The position numbers and the translations under genes are program-made. From NCBI GenBank assembly GCA_013396755.1, contig VWZF01001850.1, positions 42,604 to 106,603 of the forward strand: 64,000 nt of DNA, written 5' to 3'. Source of the DNA: Sclerurus mexicanus (lineage: Eukaryota > Chordata > Aves > Passeriformes > Furnariidae). Under the pieces are notes generated by a model. That model made no database searches and was not told where the DNA came from. It saw only the letters and a list, made by a program, of their open reading frames with translations. This document shows, piece after piece, positions 11,711 to 22,990 of this stretch; the stretch's first letter is position 1, and every line of letters starts with the position of its first letter.

Positions 11711-14700
11711 CTTACAATGTTTTAAGACTTTCTGGTTTTTGTTTTTTCAAGCTGTATTAGTCCTATATGGGGGGATAATTGCCTTGAAGAATTATCTAAA
11801 ATTCCACTCTTTCCATCTACAGTAATTCTTACATGGAAAAAAAAAATCTCAAACAAACATGGTCATATGGTTGGAAAACTAGAGATTTTTTTAACATATA
11901 TTTTGGTTTTGTAAGCAAAAATCACAGGCCACAAGCAAGTCAGTCCTTTTAGTCCAGCGATTAGAGAGCTTTTCTAAAGATTTGATATACCAAAACATAC
12001 TCCATTTGGTCTCATAATTTTCCTTCCAAACTCAGTATCACGCTTATATTCTGTACACTCAGATGTTTGCAGATTGTGCAGGTTGTCAGGATGCAGCATA
12101 TGTTTAACCCAAAATAGTTTCTCTGAACTTAAAGGCAGCACAAGCCATGGGCCATACGAATCACATTAGATTGTCCCTTCCTAATGGGAAAATCTCTTCT
12201 TCTCTAGCTTTCTAGATTAATTTATGTCTGAATGGCCTAAATGATGTCAGGAGCAGAAGAATGAAGGCAGCCTGTTTACTCTGAGACACCATCTGAAATC
12301 CAGCACGAGGTAAGGCTACACATCACAAAGAGAATGTTGCCTCCCTCTCAGAATGAGATGTCTGTGATTGAACCACTAACATCTTAAGGCTAGAAATAAG
12401 CTCCCAAATCCAAAAGAGAACATGCCAAGGAATCACTGCAGGTTTGCTTTATGAGAATACATAACTCCTTTCATTATAATTACATGAAAAAACACTTTGT
12501 CAATGGAACTTATCACTTCAGAAAGCCAAATACGTGATACTTTAAGTTCTAATTTACTAGCTTTAAGTACTAATTTAGCACTGAAAAGTAATTTTAAAGT
12601 AAGAACTTCCTTACCATATACCCTTAGATCCATCATCTCCAGTAACAGTTAATATTTACCTGCCTTTTCTGCATTTCCCTTTGCCCCCCTTTAGGCACCT
12701 GAACTCCATGGTGGGTATCCACACTTGATTAAAAGTGCATTGCCAAGAACTGCAATTTAGGCACTTTGTGAAAGAATCATAATGTAGCCAATAACCTGAG
12801 TGTCACAGACAGCAGAGTAGCCTGGGGTTCACTCTTCTAATAGAAATAGTTATATTTTATTTACTAGACAGCCTTAATTCGCCACCTGAACAGAATTAAT
12901 TCATTAATTAAATCAGTGCTTAGCACCATTTGTTACCTCTAAGTAACATCACTGAAATTTAAATGAGAAGACTGCCTAAACAGTTAATAAGATGAGAAAA
13001 TTAGAGTCCCACGAAAGATGGCATATATACTTCGCTACCAAATAAAGGGGAGGAGAAACCCCTCAGACCTTTCTGAGTAGCTAACATCTCTATCTATGTT
13101 ACATTTTTCAGTCACATTTGTGAGATCTGCTTTCACCTCCCTCCAGCTCTACTCACCTACCAAAACTTACTTGAGGACCAGACCCTTAGCTACAAATAAT
13201 AGAGGAAGAATCAAAGTAAGAAAAGGAAAGAAAGAAAAGGGAAGGACATTGTTTTAACTGTATAAATTTCTTAACTCTGTGCGTAAAACAATTAAAACAT
13301 TTGTGAGGCAATCATTTATTTCAAGAAAATTCTTTTCAGAATAAAATACCTCATATTCCCATAACCCATATTTACTTAGTAAGTAATCACTGAAATCCCT
13401 ACATGTTCATGCCAGTTATTTCAAAAATTAGACAGAATGCATAGAGAAAATTTCCAAGATACACTTAGATTTTTCTTTTTCAATAAAATGCACCACAAAG
13501 GGAATAAAGAAATTCTTTGCCCAAATTAATGGTGAATTATTTTGTCATGAGAATAGAAGTTTATATTCATTTAAATGAAAGCACATAAATTGTTCTTGAC
13601 AAGAAAAACAAAGCTAGCCTTAGGCAGTATTTTCATTATAGAAAAAGGCACATGTCCATGAATATCTAGTATAATATTAACAAAAATTGCTCAATTAGCT
13701 ATGCATGTGCCATTGGTATGAATATTTATTTGCATCGCGGCTAAGTAACATTGATAGCTTTTTTTCAGCCTGTTTAGAGATATAAAATGAATTGAACATT
13801 ACTGCTCAGTGGAGAGCAGCAAAACTTCTCCAGAGAGCTGGTCAAACGTAACACTTCTTATTAGCAGAACCTTCTTAACTACTAGTTGTTTCATTCTTTT
13901 ACACATTGGAAATCTATTCAAGAAATTATAATCCATTTTTAAGTAATTTTGATCCAACTGACAACCTAATCTCATATTTTCATTAAAGAAAAGTTATATA
14001 TGTAAAGACAACCTAATACGTGGGCTTTTTTCCCTGAAGTTGATTCACTTGAATTGCATTCTAATTACTTAGGGCTCCCTTTTTCAGAAACATTCCACTT
14101 TCTCACAGAAAGCATTGTAAAATATATATCTTAAAGCAAAACAAGTTTTACCAGTGTATATATACAAAAATTATTATAGTTAACCATCATTGGTTTAAGA
14201 ATCAGTTAGAATTGTTATAACAGTAGGGATATTTATGGTTACCAATTCAGTATTAAGCATCCTGTGACTTACTTCTCCCACTACAAAGAAATTTTGAAAA
14301 TTAGCATTTGTAATGACCTGCCTGTGAAAAACTGCAGACCAATGGCTTATTCTGGCAAAAATACATTCATGTGATTAAAAATGTTGTTCTGTATATGAAT
14401 AAAGGTATTAGCTGCAGAACTTGCTCTAGGAGGAATTTCAAATAATGAATCATTAAACCATTACTCACTATTAGAAACTGAAAAAGCAAAATTAATTGAA
14501 TAAATTTTTCCCATCTGTGATTGCCAGGCAAAAAACCCTTTAAGAAAATGGTTAAGAAACAATTACACATTGTCTCTTGAAATTTTATTGATCATGGATC
14601 TCATTCTAGTTTCCATTCTGCCATTCCAGGAACCTTTTCCAAAATCCACTATGGTCAGCAGTAATCATTTTTATGTAGTGGACAAGCACAGATCACAAAA

Positions 14701-17700
14701 ATATATACCAAGACACTGATTCTCCATGGAACTATTTCTGAATGATTAAAGTAAGAATCAGTTCTGTAAACTATTTTAGAATTTGCCTCTGCTCTTCTCT
14801 AGGCTTTATATAGATATTAATAATATTTCTTTGTCAGCAGCACAATGCCATGCACCACAAGAACACATATATAGGGCATGTAATCCTTACAGTGTGTTTT
14901 GAAAAGGAGAGAAATGGTAAAAAGTAAAATGTGGCATAAATATATGATGTAACTGTAGCTTCATTAACAAAGATAAAAGAATTAATTATACTTTAAGGTG
15001 GTTTAAAGGAAAGCAAACAGGCTCATATAGAATAATGCGATAGGTAAGCATATGGAAGATGCTCTGTGCTCACACAGATACTGTTGATTTCTAGACAGGT
15101 TCCCTTGATTCCAGTTCAGAGAAAGGCTTAAGTTGACAGTAAGATGCATTTTTTGTAGTTGATCTTGCAAGCATATATAACCCACCCTCCTCAATAAAAC
15201 ACAACACTTCGCATAGCACCACACTGAGAAAGAAATGATAATAAAATTATAAAAAAGAATTCCTCTCAGAAAGACTTTGCTTTTAACATGTGCAGATTGA
15301 AGATACTGAAAAAAGAACATCTTGCAGCTGATGAGCTGGTTAGAAAAAAAAAAATAAATGCAAGTGACATGATCTGGATAGTTCTCAAAATTAAAACCTC
15401 AACAGATCACAGTTTTGGAGACCACTGCCAAGAAGGATGCATGTTCAGACTTTTGTTATCTATTAGAACACAAGCTGCTTGCCTCTTCCACTGCTCTCTC
15501 TTTGCATGTGTCACACCAAATGCGTTGCTCTGCCATCACACAAGTGATAGGAGTTGTTATTGTAAATGGTATACGTTGCGTGTTGGTGATGAAATAGGAA
15601 GAGACAAGCACCAGAGAAATTTTGCTGGTAATTTCTTTTGATGAGATACTTGCAAGTATAAAAGCAAGAAAAAGACAAGATAATAAATTAGAGGTTCTGG
15701 GAGAGTTAAAAGGAATAGACTTCTGGTTAAACTAGACTGGATGCTGTGTCTCGGCAGCCAAACGATGGCGTGGTAGCAAAGCAGTAACAACAGCTGCAAG
15801 GACGTGGCAGCACAGACATGAGCGTGAACTCTACAAGCCCTCTGGGGACCTGGCACAGTGCTGCAGTTGCTGGCCCATAAAGGACCTGTGCCCACTGTAT
15901 TTCTGCCATTATCTGTGCTAACTACATTAAAGACAGCATGTATATACCTGATTGTGTTATAATCACACAATCATTTGGCTGTGTAGGCACAGCAACTGGT
16001 CAGGTGAAGGTGCTTAGCGCTCGGATGATGCACATCACACAGTAAGATCTATAGGTATCTTCACGTCAAAACCAGATCCAGAATATGAATTTCAAAACAG
16101 ATTAGACCTGAAGCTCCAACATAGGCCCAGCAAGCACCAGCATGAGGTAGCTGTTCTTCAGAGACCCATGGTCCTCAGGGGCAGAGGGGCTGGTGGCAGT
16201 GAAAGAGCAATTTAGATTGAATCAGCAACTAGACTTTTTCATTCAAAGTTACAAAACTTGCTATTTGTGAAGAAAAAGCCTATAAAAGGGTGTTTATTTA
16301 GTGTGGGAAAGGTTTAAGACCCAATAAAAACAAAGAGAAAGAAAAGGAGCTGAGCAGGCAAACCTCAAGCTTAACCTCAACCCTGTGCAGCTTGGAGCTC
16401 AAGGAATCTCTCAAGTCACTTCAGTTTTATCTCTTGTCACTGCAGAACAGCTACTGTGCTACCCTTTGAAGGGAAAACTAGGAAAGGAAGGTTGGAGTAG
16501 CTTTTTGTTTGTCTTTTCAGTTCTCAAACTATAAAAGTCCATTATAAGTTTATTTTTACAACACTTTAGATGGAAAGGCAAGTTCTTGATTTGTCTGTAG
16601 TCTGCTGACAGCCTCATTCCCTGAGAAAAAAATAACTACAAGATCCAAACCCTGCCCTTTTCTTTTCCTCAGTTGTCTACCAGAACTTCAAGAACTTGCC
16701 TGAACTGTCAAGAAGAGAACTACACCTTGACACACTTCAATAGTGTAGGAAGAGATAATCCCACATTAACAGAATTTTGCAGAGCCCACAGGTTTTCTAT
16801 CCAAAATGTGTTATTTAAACATTTTGTAGCTAAGAAGGCACCAGTCTTGTTTAAATACTCTGAAAATGAGCTTTCTTCACTTCTTACTGTTAGTGGTTGA
16901 GGGGCCCAGTGAGTCACCTTAAATTTTTTTTTTTCTGTCTTATTGAACACTCTGAACCTGGACATTCACTAGTTGGATGCAGCCTATGAATTCTCAAACT
17001 GAGTGTAAGAGGTGGCATGAAGCATCACAGCACCCAAGCTGAAGGGCTTCAACTACAGCCTTCTGGAAGCATCAGATATTGTTCAGCATCTTCAAATGCA
17101 GTGCTCAGCTGAAAGCACTATGGCAATGACTCGTGCAGCAAGCAGCCAAAAAACAGCCATAGAGAAAGCTGGGTAGAAAAATTAAGAGACATTTATTATG
17201 CATGCTAAAAAAAAATCAAACAGGACACAAGAGAAATCTAACACACCAATCTGGTTTTTGTTATTCAGCTCTCACACATGGAACCTTTAATCTGATTGAA
17301 CCGGTGTGGTGACTGTTTGTTTTTCCTGACTGGGAGTGCACATGTGTATATGATAGCATGATGGCAGCAGTCCAGGCTATTAAATGGAGCAACTACATTC
17401 AATAAGAAGCAAACAATGGCATTAAGGCTTCTATCCTTTCTGCTCTTAGACTGAATCTAAAGTTTTCAAAAGAACAGGTAGGTGTTTGAACATTAAAAGC
17501 CAATATAACTAACTTCTAAATACCAAAGTCCATTCCTTTAGTAGGTTATGAGCCTAAGTTGCTTCAGGATTTCAGAAAAATACTCCCTTTCCCTTTCTGC
17601 CTTTAGTTGTTTGAACAACTTCCCTAGAACTCGGAACACTGAAATACTTCCAACATTTAATGCAAAAGAGGGAATTGCACCCGTACCATCCACCATGAAT

Positions 17701-18799
17701 CACCTATTTTATCACTGGCCAGCAGCATCCATCTCAGCTGCTGGTGGTGTACTTTCTAGCAGACATCTGAGTGGACTCAATCCTAGTCATTCCACTTGGA
17801 AAAGAAGAGACTTCCCAAACTCTGCACCATACTAAAATTATGGCATATATATCTCATTGCTAGGAGGTGTGTAACCTTCACCTTAGGCTTAAACAGTAGG
17901 CAATCTGTTCCATATTGCTCTGTTCCACCTTTTTTTTCCAAAGGAAAAGGAGAACAAACAAATATTTAGACTGCCACAATAGCATTAATAAACATGAGAA
18001 TGCAACAGCTAGTGTTATTCTACAGAAATGAATGAATAAATAAATAGACTATAAGCACTTTATTCTTCTCACATAATTTCTTCTCAGTGACATTATTGAA
18101 CAGACTGTTGAAAACAAACATCGTTAAATGAGAAAAGAAGAGCAGGAGCCTGTCTAATTCCCCACTGCAACATTTTCCAATGACGAATGCTCCCTAAATG
18201 GATTTAGCTTTTTGAAAAGAAGTCAGAGAGAAATTTGATGTGGCCCCCTGACCCCTGGTAAGCACATGTATCTTCACCTGTCACATAACACACTGGCACT
18301 TGCTTACTTTTCAGCAAAGACTATTGATTTTGCTTATTGGCTGCAGGCTAGTCCATAAAGAACAAATTACAAAGTCAGAGGTCTACAGTTAGCAATTGCT
18401 TGCATGATAACAGGGAACTCAGCACTATTCCCACAATGCGGTATTAACATTCTCACAAAAGTGTGCACACCTAAAACATTCACTTCTGCTGTGAAGTACT
18501 CTGTATTTTCAATGATATAGAGCAAGCAAAACACACAGTACATCTCATACCATCATAAATTATCTAAAACTACAGGGATTTTGCCACCTACACTTGTGGT
18601 TTAAACAGTTTCTTTATAAAGAACAAAGAGAGAGAGGATTAAGCAATGGTTGCATTCTACTATTAAAAAAAGAAAAAAATGCTTGACATAACCTACCATT
18701 ACTATGAATGCCTTCACAACTAAATCTCACACAGAAAAAGCCAACATGGTGACTTTTAAGAAATGTATCATCACACTACTTCTCTGGAGTCATGAAGTT
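11711..18799. other. AT-rich non-coding DNA
   Basis: No coding signal can be supported. The longest frame (15557-15970, minus, 137 codons) resembles nothing I know, and its residues look like translated non-coding DNA. Local points are a homeodomain-type AT cluster at 12885-12915 and an octamer ATTTGCAT at 13728-13735. A G/A-rich purine stretch lies near 13215-13250. Confidence 0.55.
13728..13735 (+). promoter_or_regulatory. Octamer motif (POU/Oct type)
   Basis: The exact octamer ATTTGCAT is present, with the related word ATGCAT about 25 bases upstream. POU-domain factors bind this motif, but one 8-bp match is expected by chance in 64 kb. The flank is rich in near-palindromic AT words. Function is not shown. 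Confidence 0.2.
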
Positions 18800-18910
18800 T
18801 AACTTTAGCACTGCCTTGATAAATGACCTTGGGGACAAATACTTTGATTTTCTGCACCTTGCTTTCATCTTTTGCAAAATGGGATACAATACTGTCTGCT
18901 GCTCAAATGT
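18800..18910 (+). mobile_element. MIR-type SINE relic
   Basis: The order of words follows the MIR consensus: TGACCTTGGGGACAAAT (consensus GTGACCTTGGGCAAGTCAC), then a TCTGCACCTTGCTTTCATCT stretch (consensus TCTGTGCCTCAGTTTCC with CATCTG), then GCAAAATGGGATACAATAC (consensus GTAAAATGGGGATAATA). Divergence is high, as expected for a repeat inserted early in amniote history. Short frames here (18792-18980 and 18823-19053) are by-products. Confidence 0.75.
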
Positions 18911-19987
18911 TGCCAAAACCCACAGGCCAAGAAGTTCCTGCAAAAGACAGTACAGCCTGGCTTTTATGCCTGAAATGTGACAAACATGAGAGAAGAACCT
19001 TGGTGAGGATCAAAACTGGAGAGCCTGAGCTACTTTCCAAAACCTCATTTTAATTTTTGCATTCTAAATACCACTTGCCTGATATAATAATTGGAATTGT
19101 CTTTTAATACCCAACCATACCAAATGTAAATATATACTGTTCATCTGGCACATATTGTTCAGTAAGACTCACGAGAATGACACAGAAGAGGCTGATTTCA
19201 ACACCATTTCAAGCTCAAGAAATTTACGATAATTTCAAATGTGAGATTATTAATGAAAAATGAGCTATAGTCTTACTTCCCTAGAAAGGGTTTTCTTAAA
19301 TTTTAAAAGAGGTTCTCCATGATAAAGTGCCATGATTCAGCAGATCTGACATGACACCTTTCAGGCAAAATTTCCTTTTCTGGAATATTTGACTGGGAGA
19401 AAGAAAATGGAAATTTCAAAGGTGGGTTACAGCTGAGCATATTTGAAAATCCTAACTCAGTTCCCTGCTGAATCCAAGTGCTCAGGAAGAAAGAGCAAGT
19501 AAAAGCACTTTGGGTACTCTTAGTAAGCATTGGCTTAGTGGATTTCTATAACAGAGTGTTTTGCTTCAGGTTAACTGATCACCCATTAACTAGAACTAGC
19601 GAGTGTATTTGTAAATGCTAGAGCTGACGCTTCCTAAATGTCTCTGTTTTATCCTAAGACTTGACATGGTAAGAGCCTAGAATAATAAACCACACAGAAA
19701 GCTGGACAGGACAGAATAATCTTGTGGAGTAATTTGTAGGGCCAACTCAGATCAATGATTTCCCAAGACATGGGCCTTTCACTGAGAACACACAGTCACT
19801 TGTGTGGTCAAATGACATGCAGAATCAAGCAGCCATAATGATTCATCAAGCAGCAATGGTCACAACAGAAGGAAAGGCTTAGGACAATACTTGGAAGGCA
19901 CAGTCCCAAGGTTGTCTGGACTTCAGAGGTGTTGGCAAATAACTTTTAATTGCCAGGAAGCAGCTTGTGCCACCTGGGGTAGACAGT
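18911..19987. other. Non-coding DNA, nothing distinctive
   Basis: I see no repeat family, structured element or supported exon in this stretch. Confidence 0.5.
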
Positions 19988-20100
19988 GTTATAAATACCT
20001 CCAGGGATGGTGACAACCATTGCCCTGGGCAGCCTGTTCCAATGCTTGACAACTCTTTCAGTGAAGAACTTTCTCCTAACATCCAATCTAAATTTTACAT
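19988..20100 (-). mobile_element. CR1 LINE fragment, short
   Basis: The plus strand shows the CR1 3' UTR words in order: AAATACCTCCAGGGATGGTG, CCCTGGGCAGCCTGTTCCAA, TTCAGTGAAGAACTTTCTCC and ATCCAATCTAAATTT. These are the reverse complement of the family's sense strand, so the element lies on minus. Neither the terminal ATTCTATG units on the left nor any coding part on the right remains. It is a mid-3'-UTR scrap of about 110 bases. Confidence 0.9.
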
Positions 20101-20707
20101 GGTTTACTGATCATCTCCAAGAGGGAAATTCAACTTCACACTGTACAAGATTCTCATCTCCCCTTCTCTGCATTCCATAGTGAGATCAACCTAAAAGTTA
20201 GGTCCTGAGATGCCTGAACACTTTTCCTGTGCCTAGTCCATAGCGCTAATGGTGATCACGTCTCTTTAGAATTACAGGTTCTGAGCCGTACCATAAAAAA
20301 AACCTCAACAAATAACCCAGGTGAGAAACACGTCACAGTTTTGGATGTCTTCATCAAGGATAACAGTCAAAACAATTCAGTGTTGCTGTGAAGCCAAGAT
20401 AGTAAAAGCAGGCTAGGCTACAACTAACCATCCTGAACATCCAGAGATAGAGTCTTCAATAGCTTTATAAGTCTGCATATTGCAAAATATGACATTTCCA
20501 TTACAGAAAGTTAGACTTTGCTTTCATTTACTACTTCTCAGCTCACTTTCTACTTCAAGGGTAACCAATATGTCACTATGGATTGCATCTCTGTCTATTC
20601 TACAATTTAAGAAAAAAAAAAGAAAAAAAAAAGAATATAATGGGAAAACAATTCTTCCTACTGAAAGATAATGCAGAAACCAAGTAAGGAGAGATGTGCA
20701 GCTCCAT
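20101..20707. other. Non-coding DNA, nothing distinctive
   Basis: There is no supported exon or recognised repeat apart from a short A-rich run near 20610-20635. Confidence 0.5.
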
Positions 20708-20795
20708 ATGCAAAATTGTTATGGTATTGCCAGTTACAGAGAGCAAAGAAGCTGAGCAAGTTGCCCAAAACCTTGACTTAAAAAGCTCTTGAGTT
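20708..20795 (-). mobile_element. Possible MIR-type SINE relic
   Basis: On the plus strand the stretch GTTACAGAGAGCAAAG, then GCTGAGCAAGTTGCCCAA and CCTTGAC follows the reverse complement of MIR (consensus GAGGCACAGAGAGGTTAAGTGACTTGCCCAAGGTCAC). Divergence is high and only about 60 bases align well, so a chance resemblance is possible. Confidence 0.45.
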
Positions 20796-22599
20796 TTTCT
20801 GCTGTGGAGGATTTCAGAGCTTATGTCTTCAAGGGTTTGTAAAATTAGAAAAAAAAAAGAAAAAGGCTTACTTGGCAAATATTGAAATTGAGATTATTAT
20901 TTTCTCAGATGAATACAGATTCTTCTGTAAGAAGACCTACATTATCAGCAGACATGCAATGAAACAGCAATACGATGGCCTTTGACCGAGCCAAAAAAGG
21001 CAATATAGCCAGAGAGGAGACCACTTGATGTCTAAACCTTCTAACCTCTATAAAGACCTCTAGCTACAGTGAAGAGCTTACAGTTCCCTCTAATTTTGTC
21101 CAAGACAAAATACCCCCATGAACGGACAGACAGGGAAAAGCTGAAGGATCTCCATGGATTACCTACTGGTCACATAAGTCAACCCCAAGAATTTGAGCTG
21201 GAATCTGGGCTAAAAAGTAGATGACATGCATTCAGCTCAATGTTGACAAGCATGCAATTACTTCTTAAGACACAGGTGGGCTTCTCAACTCTTCTTCCTA
21301 ATTCGTGCAATAGGTACCAAAGACAACTCCAAATCTGACTTTTCAAAAATTATTACTATTTGGGTGGGAAGGAGAAGATACTTGACTACACAGAAAAGCT
21401 GATACTATTATTCAAACAAGGCATCTTCATTTCAGTAGTAAAATTGAACTATTTTACTTTCAAATGGCCAAATATTGATTCCAGTATTCAAGTTATTTTT
21501 CATTCCTTACATGCATTGTCTTCAAAATGAATTAAAGTTGTATTTTGCCATTTTGCAATTGGTTATCTCCAACGTGGCAGACAAATATAAAAAGACACAG
21601 GAAAGCAAGCTTTCTGAACTAAGAGATAGGTCATGTATACATATTTGTTGTACATATATGCACTTGTACTGCCTTCATTGAATTAGACCAAAATAGTGCA
21701 AACCATCCCTCTATGCTACTGCCTTCTACAAAACTTCAGCTTTGGCCACTTCCAGCTATTGACGGCCTGCATCCAATAAGACCATGATTCCATGAATAAA
21801 ATACTGAAATACTTAATACTTCTAATATTGTAGAGTTACCAATTCCCTTTCACACTATTTTCCACAAATCAAAGAAGCAAAACTGATATAAGGAACAGTA
21901 AGACACACATTGTCTTTTAATGCCCAGTCATAAAAATAATAAGTCATGTAAAATATATAATAATTTAGAATATATGCTGAAGATATCACTGACACACCAG
22001 ACAATGCTAGGGTTTATTTTCTGAGCACTTTTCTTTTAACAATAGAAACCTTTTTATAAGCAATTGCTATAAATTAATAGTTTTGAGTTGAATGCATGGA
22101 GGGCAACTAACAGAGGCATTTGGATTTGAAGTTAGACCATGTTGCATTAAAAAGCAACTATTGAGTTTAGCTGTATCCTCTAAAAGCAATTTTGAAAATA
22201 CCTATGGTTACTATAAGATAAATAAATTCCTTCCCCTAGCTAAGGTTAAGAAATTTTAAGTAAAATTGTTACGTGCAACATATCTAACTGTATCCTAAAA
22301 GCTCTTCTAAGGACATTACTAAGAGTTACGAACAGTTATTGAGCCAATTTTTGTTTCGGGTAAAAGAAAGCATTTCAAATTTATTTCAAACAGTACAAGG
22401 CAGTGCTACTGTTTAAAATTCATCAGAACACTTCAGAAAGACTGCTTATCTATTCAAGCCACACATTTTAAGTGAACTCTTACTAAATTCTCTATGTACA
22501 GATCAGGAATACATGTACTCTGAATAAAAAGAACTTCATCTGACAAATTAAAGAGAGAGTGAGTGGGGTGTTTGGCAGAGTCCAAACGTGGAAATGTAC
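20796..22599. other. AT-rich non-coding DNA
   Basis: No coding signal or recognised repeat is present. Short poly-A runs interrupted by G lie near 20849-20866. Confidence 0.5.
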
Positions 22600-22608
22600 T
22601 GCCCCTTG

Positions 22609-22640
22609 TAAAGCCTGACAGTGTAATATGTCAGGCAAGG
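22609..22640. other. Perfect 8-bp stem-loop
   Basis: GCCTGACA at 22613-22620 and TGTCAGGC at 22629-22636 are perfect reverse complements around an 8-base loop. After a small asymmetric bulge, CCTT on the left can pair again with AAGG on the right. The hairpin lies about 70 bases before a CpG-retaining patch. No known microRNA seed was recognised in either arm. Confidence 0.6.
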
Positions 22641-22699
22641 AAAGCCTCGGGTACCACAGCCAAGTTGTGCTTGTTCCCATGATGTGATTTAGTGCCTCA

Positions 22700-22885
22700 G
22701 AACCACGCAGCTTTGCAGCACGTGGACATCTTACGGTGTCAAGTGAAGGGAACAGATTCGCCACCGCTCACTGCCACAAGCGGTCTCGAACAGGGACGAT
22801 TTCGGTCTTGGACAATAATTACTGTTACTAATTCTACTGTGAAAAAAGTGGAGCATCTGCACGGGGACTTCAGGAAAGCGGTGCC
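22700..22885. promoter_or_regulatory. CpG-retaining patch, candidate regulatory element or relic exon
   Basis: I count 11 CpG dinucleotides between 22706 and 22880, whereas neighbouring kilobases hold very few. The core E-box CACGTG lies at 22719-22724. A plus-strand frame (22692-22925, 77 codons) crosses it without resemblance to a known protein, and a minus frame (22492-22764) overlaps its left part. Retained CpG suggests an unmethylated regulatory element, a conserved element or a recent GC-rich insertion. The sequence alone does not choose between them. Confidence 0.35.
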
Positions 22886-22990
22886 AAAACAGCTCTTGCT
22901 TTATGCTGTTGCTCCTGGTGTCTGATTGAGGCAGTGATGAGACAGATCATATGACTTAAACCATTGCAAGACCTCATCACTTTTCATGGG

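Noticed and set aside
12281..12306. A 14-base match to the mature miR-29a sequence (CACCATCTGAAATC).
   Set aside because: The 5' seed bases differ and no complementary arm is found upstream or downstream, so no microRNA hairpin is formed.
12240..12310. A 59-nt open stretch ending in ACGAG|GTAAGG.
   Set aside because: The acceptor side has a poor pyrimidine tract, and the frame starts just after a stop with no recognisable product.
15557..15970. The longest frame of the window, 137 codons on minus.
   Set aside because: It has no known domain and includes stretches typical of translated non-coding DNA. A frame of this length is expected by chance in 64 kb.
17890..17935. GGCAATCTGTTCCATATTGC, similar to CR1 3' UTR wording.
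   Set aside because: Only about 20 bases match and the flanks do not follow the consensus order.
22662..22684. Similarity to the start of mature miR-218 (TTGTGCTTG), followed by CACGCAGCTTT.
   Set aside because: The rest of the mature sequence diverges and the star arm is missing. The nearby 22613-22636 hairpin does not include it.
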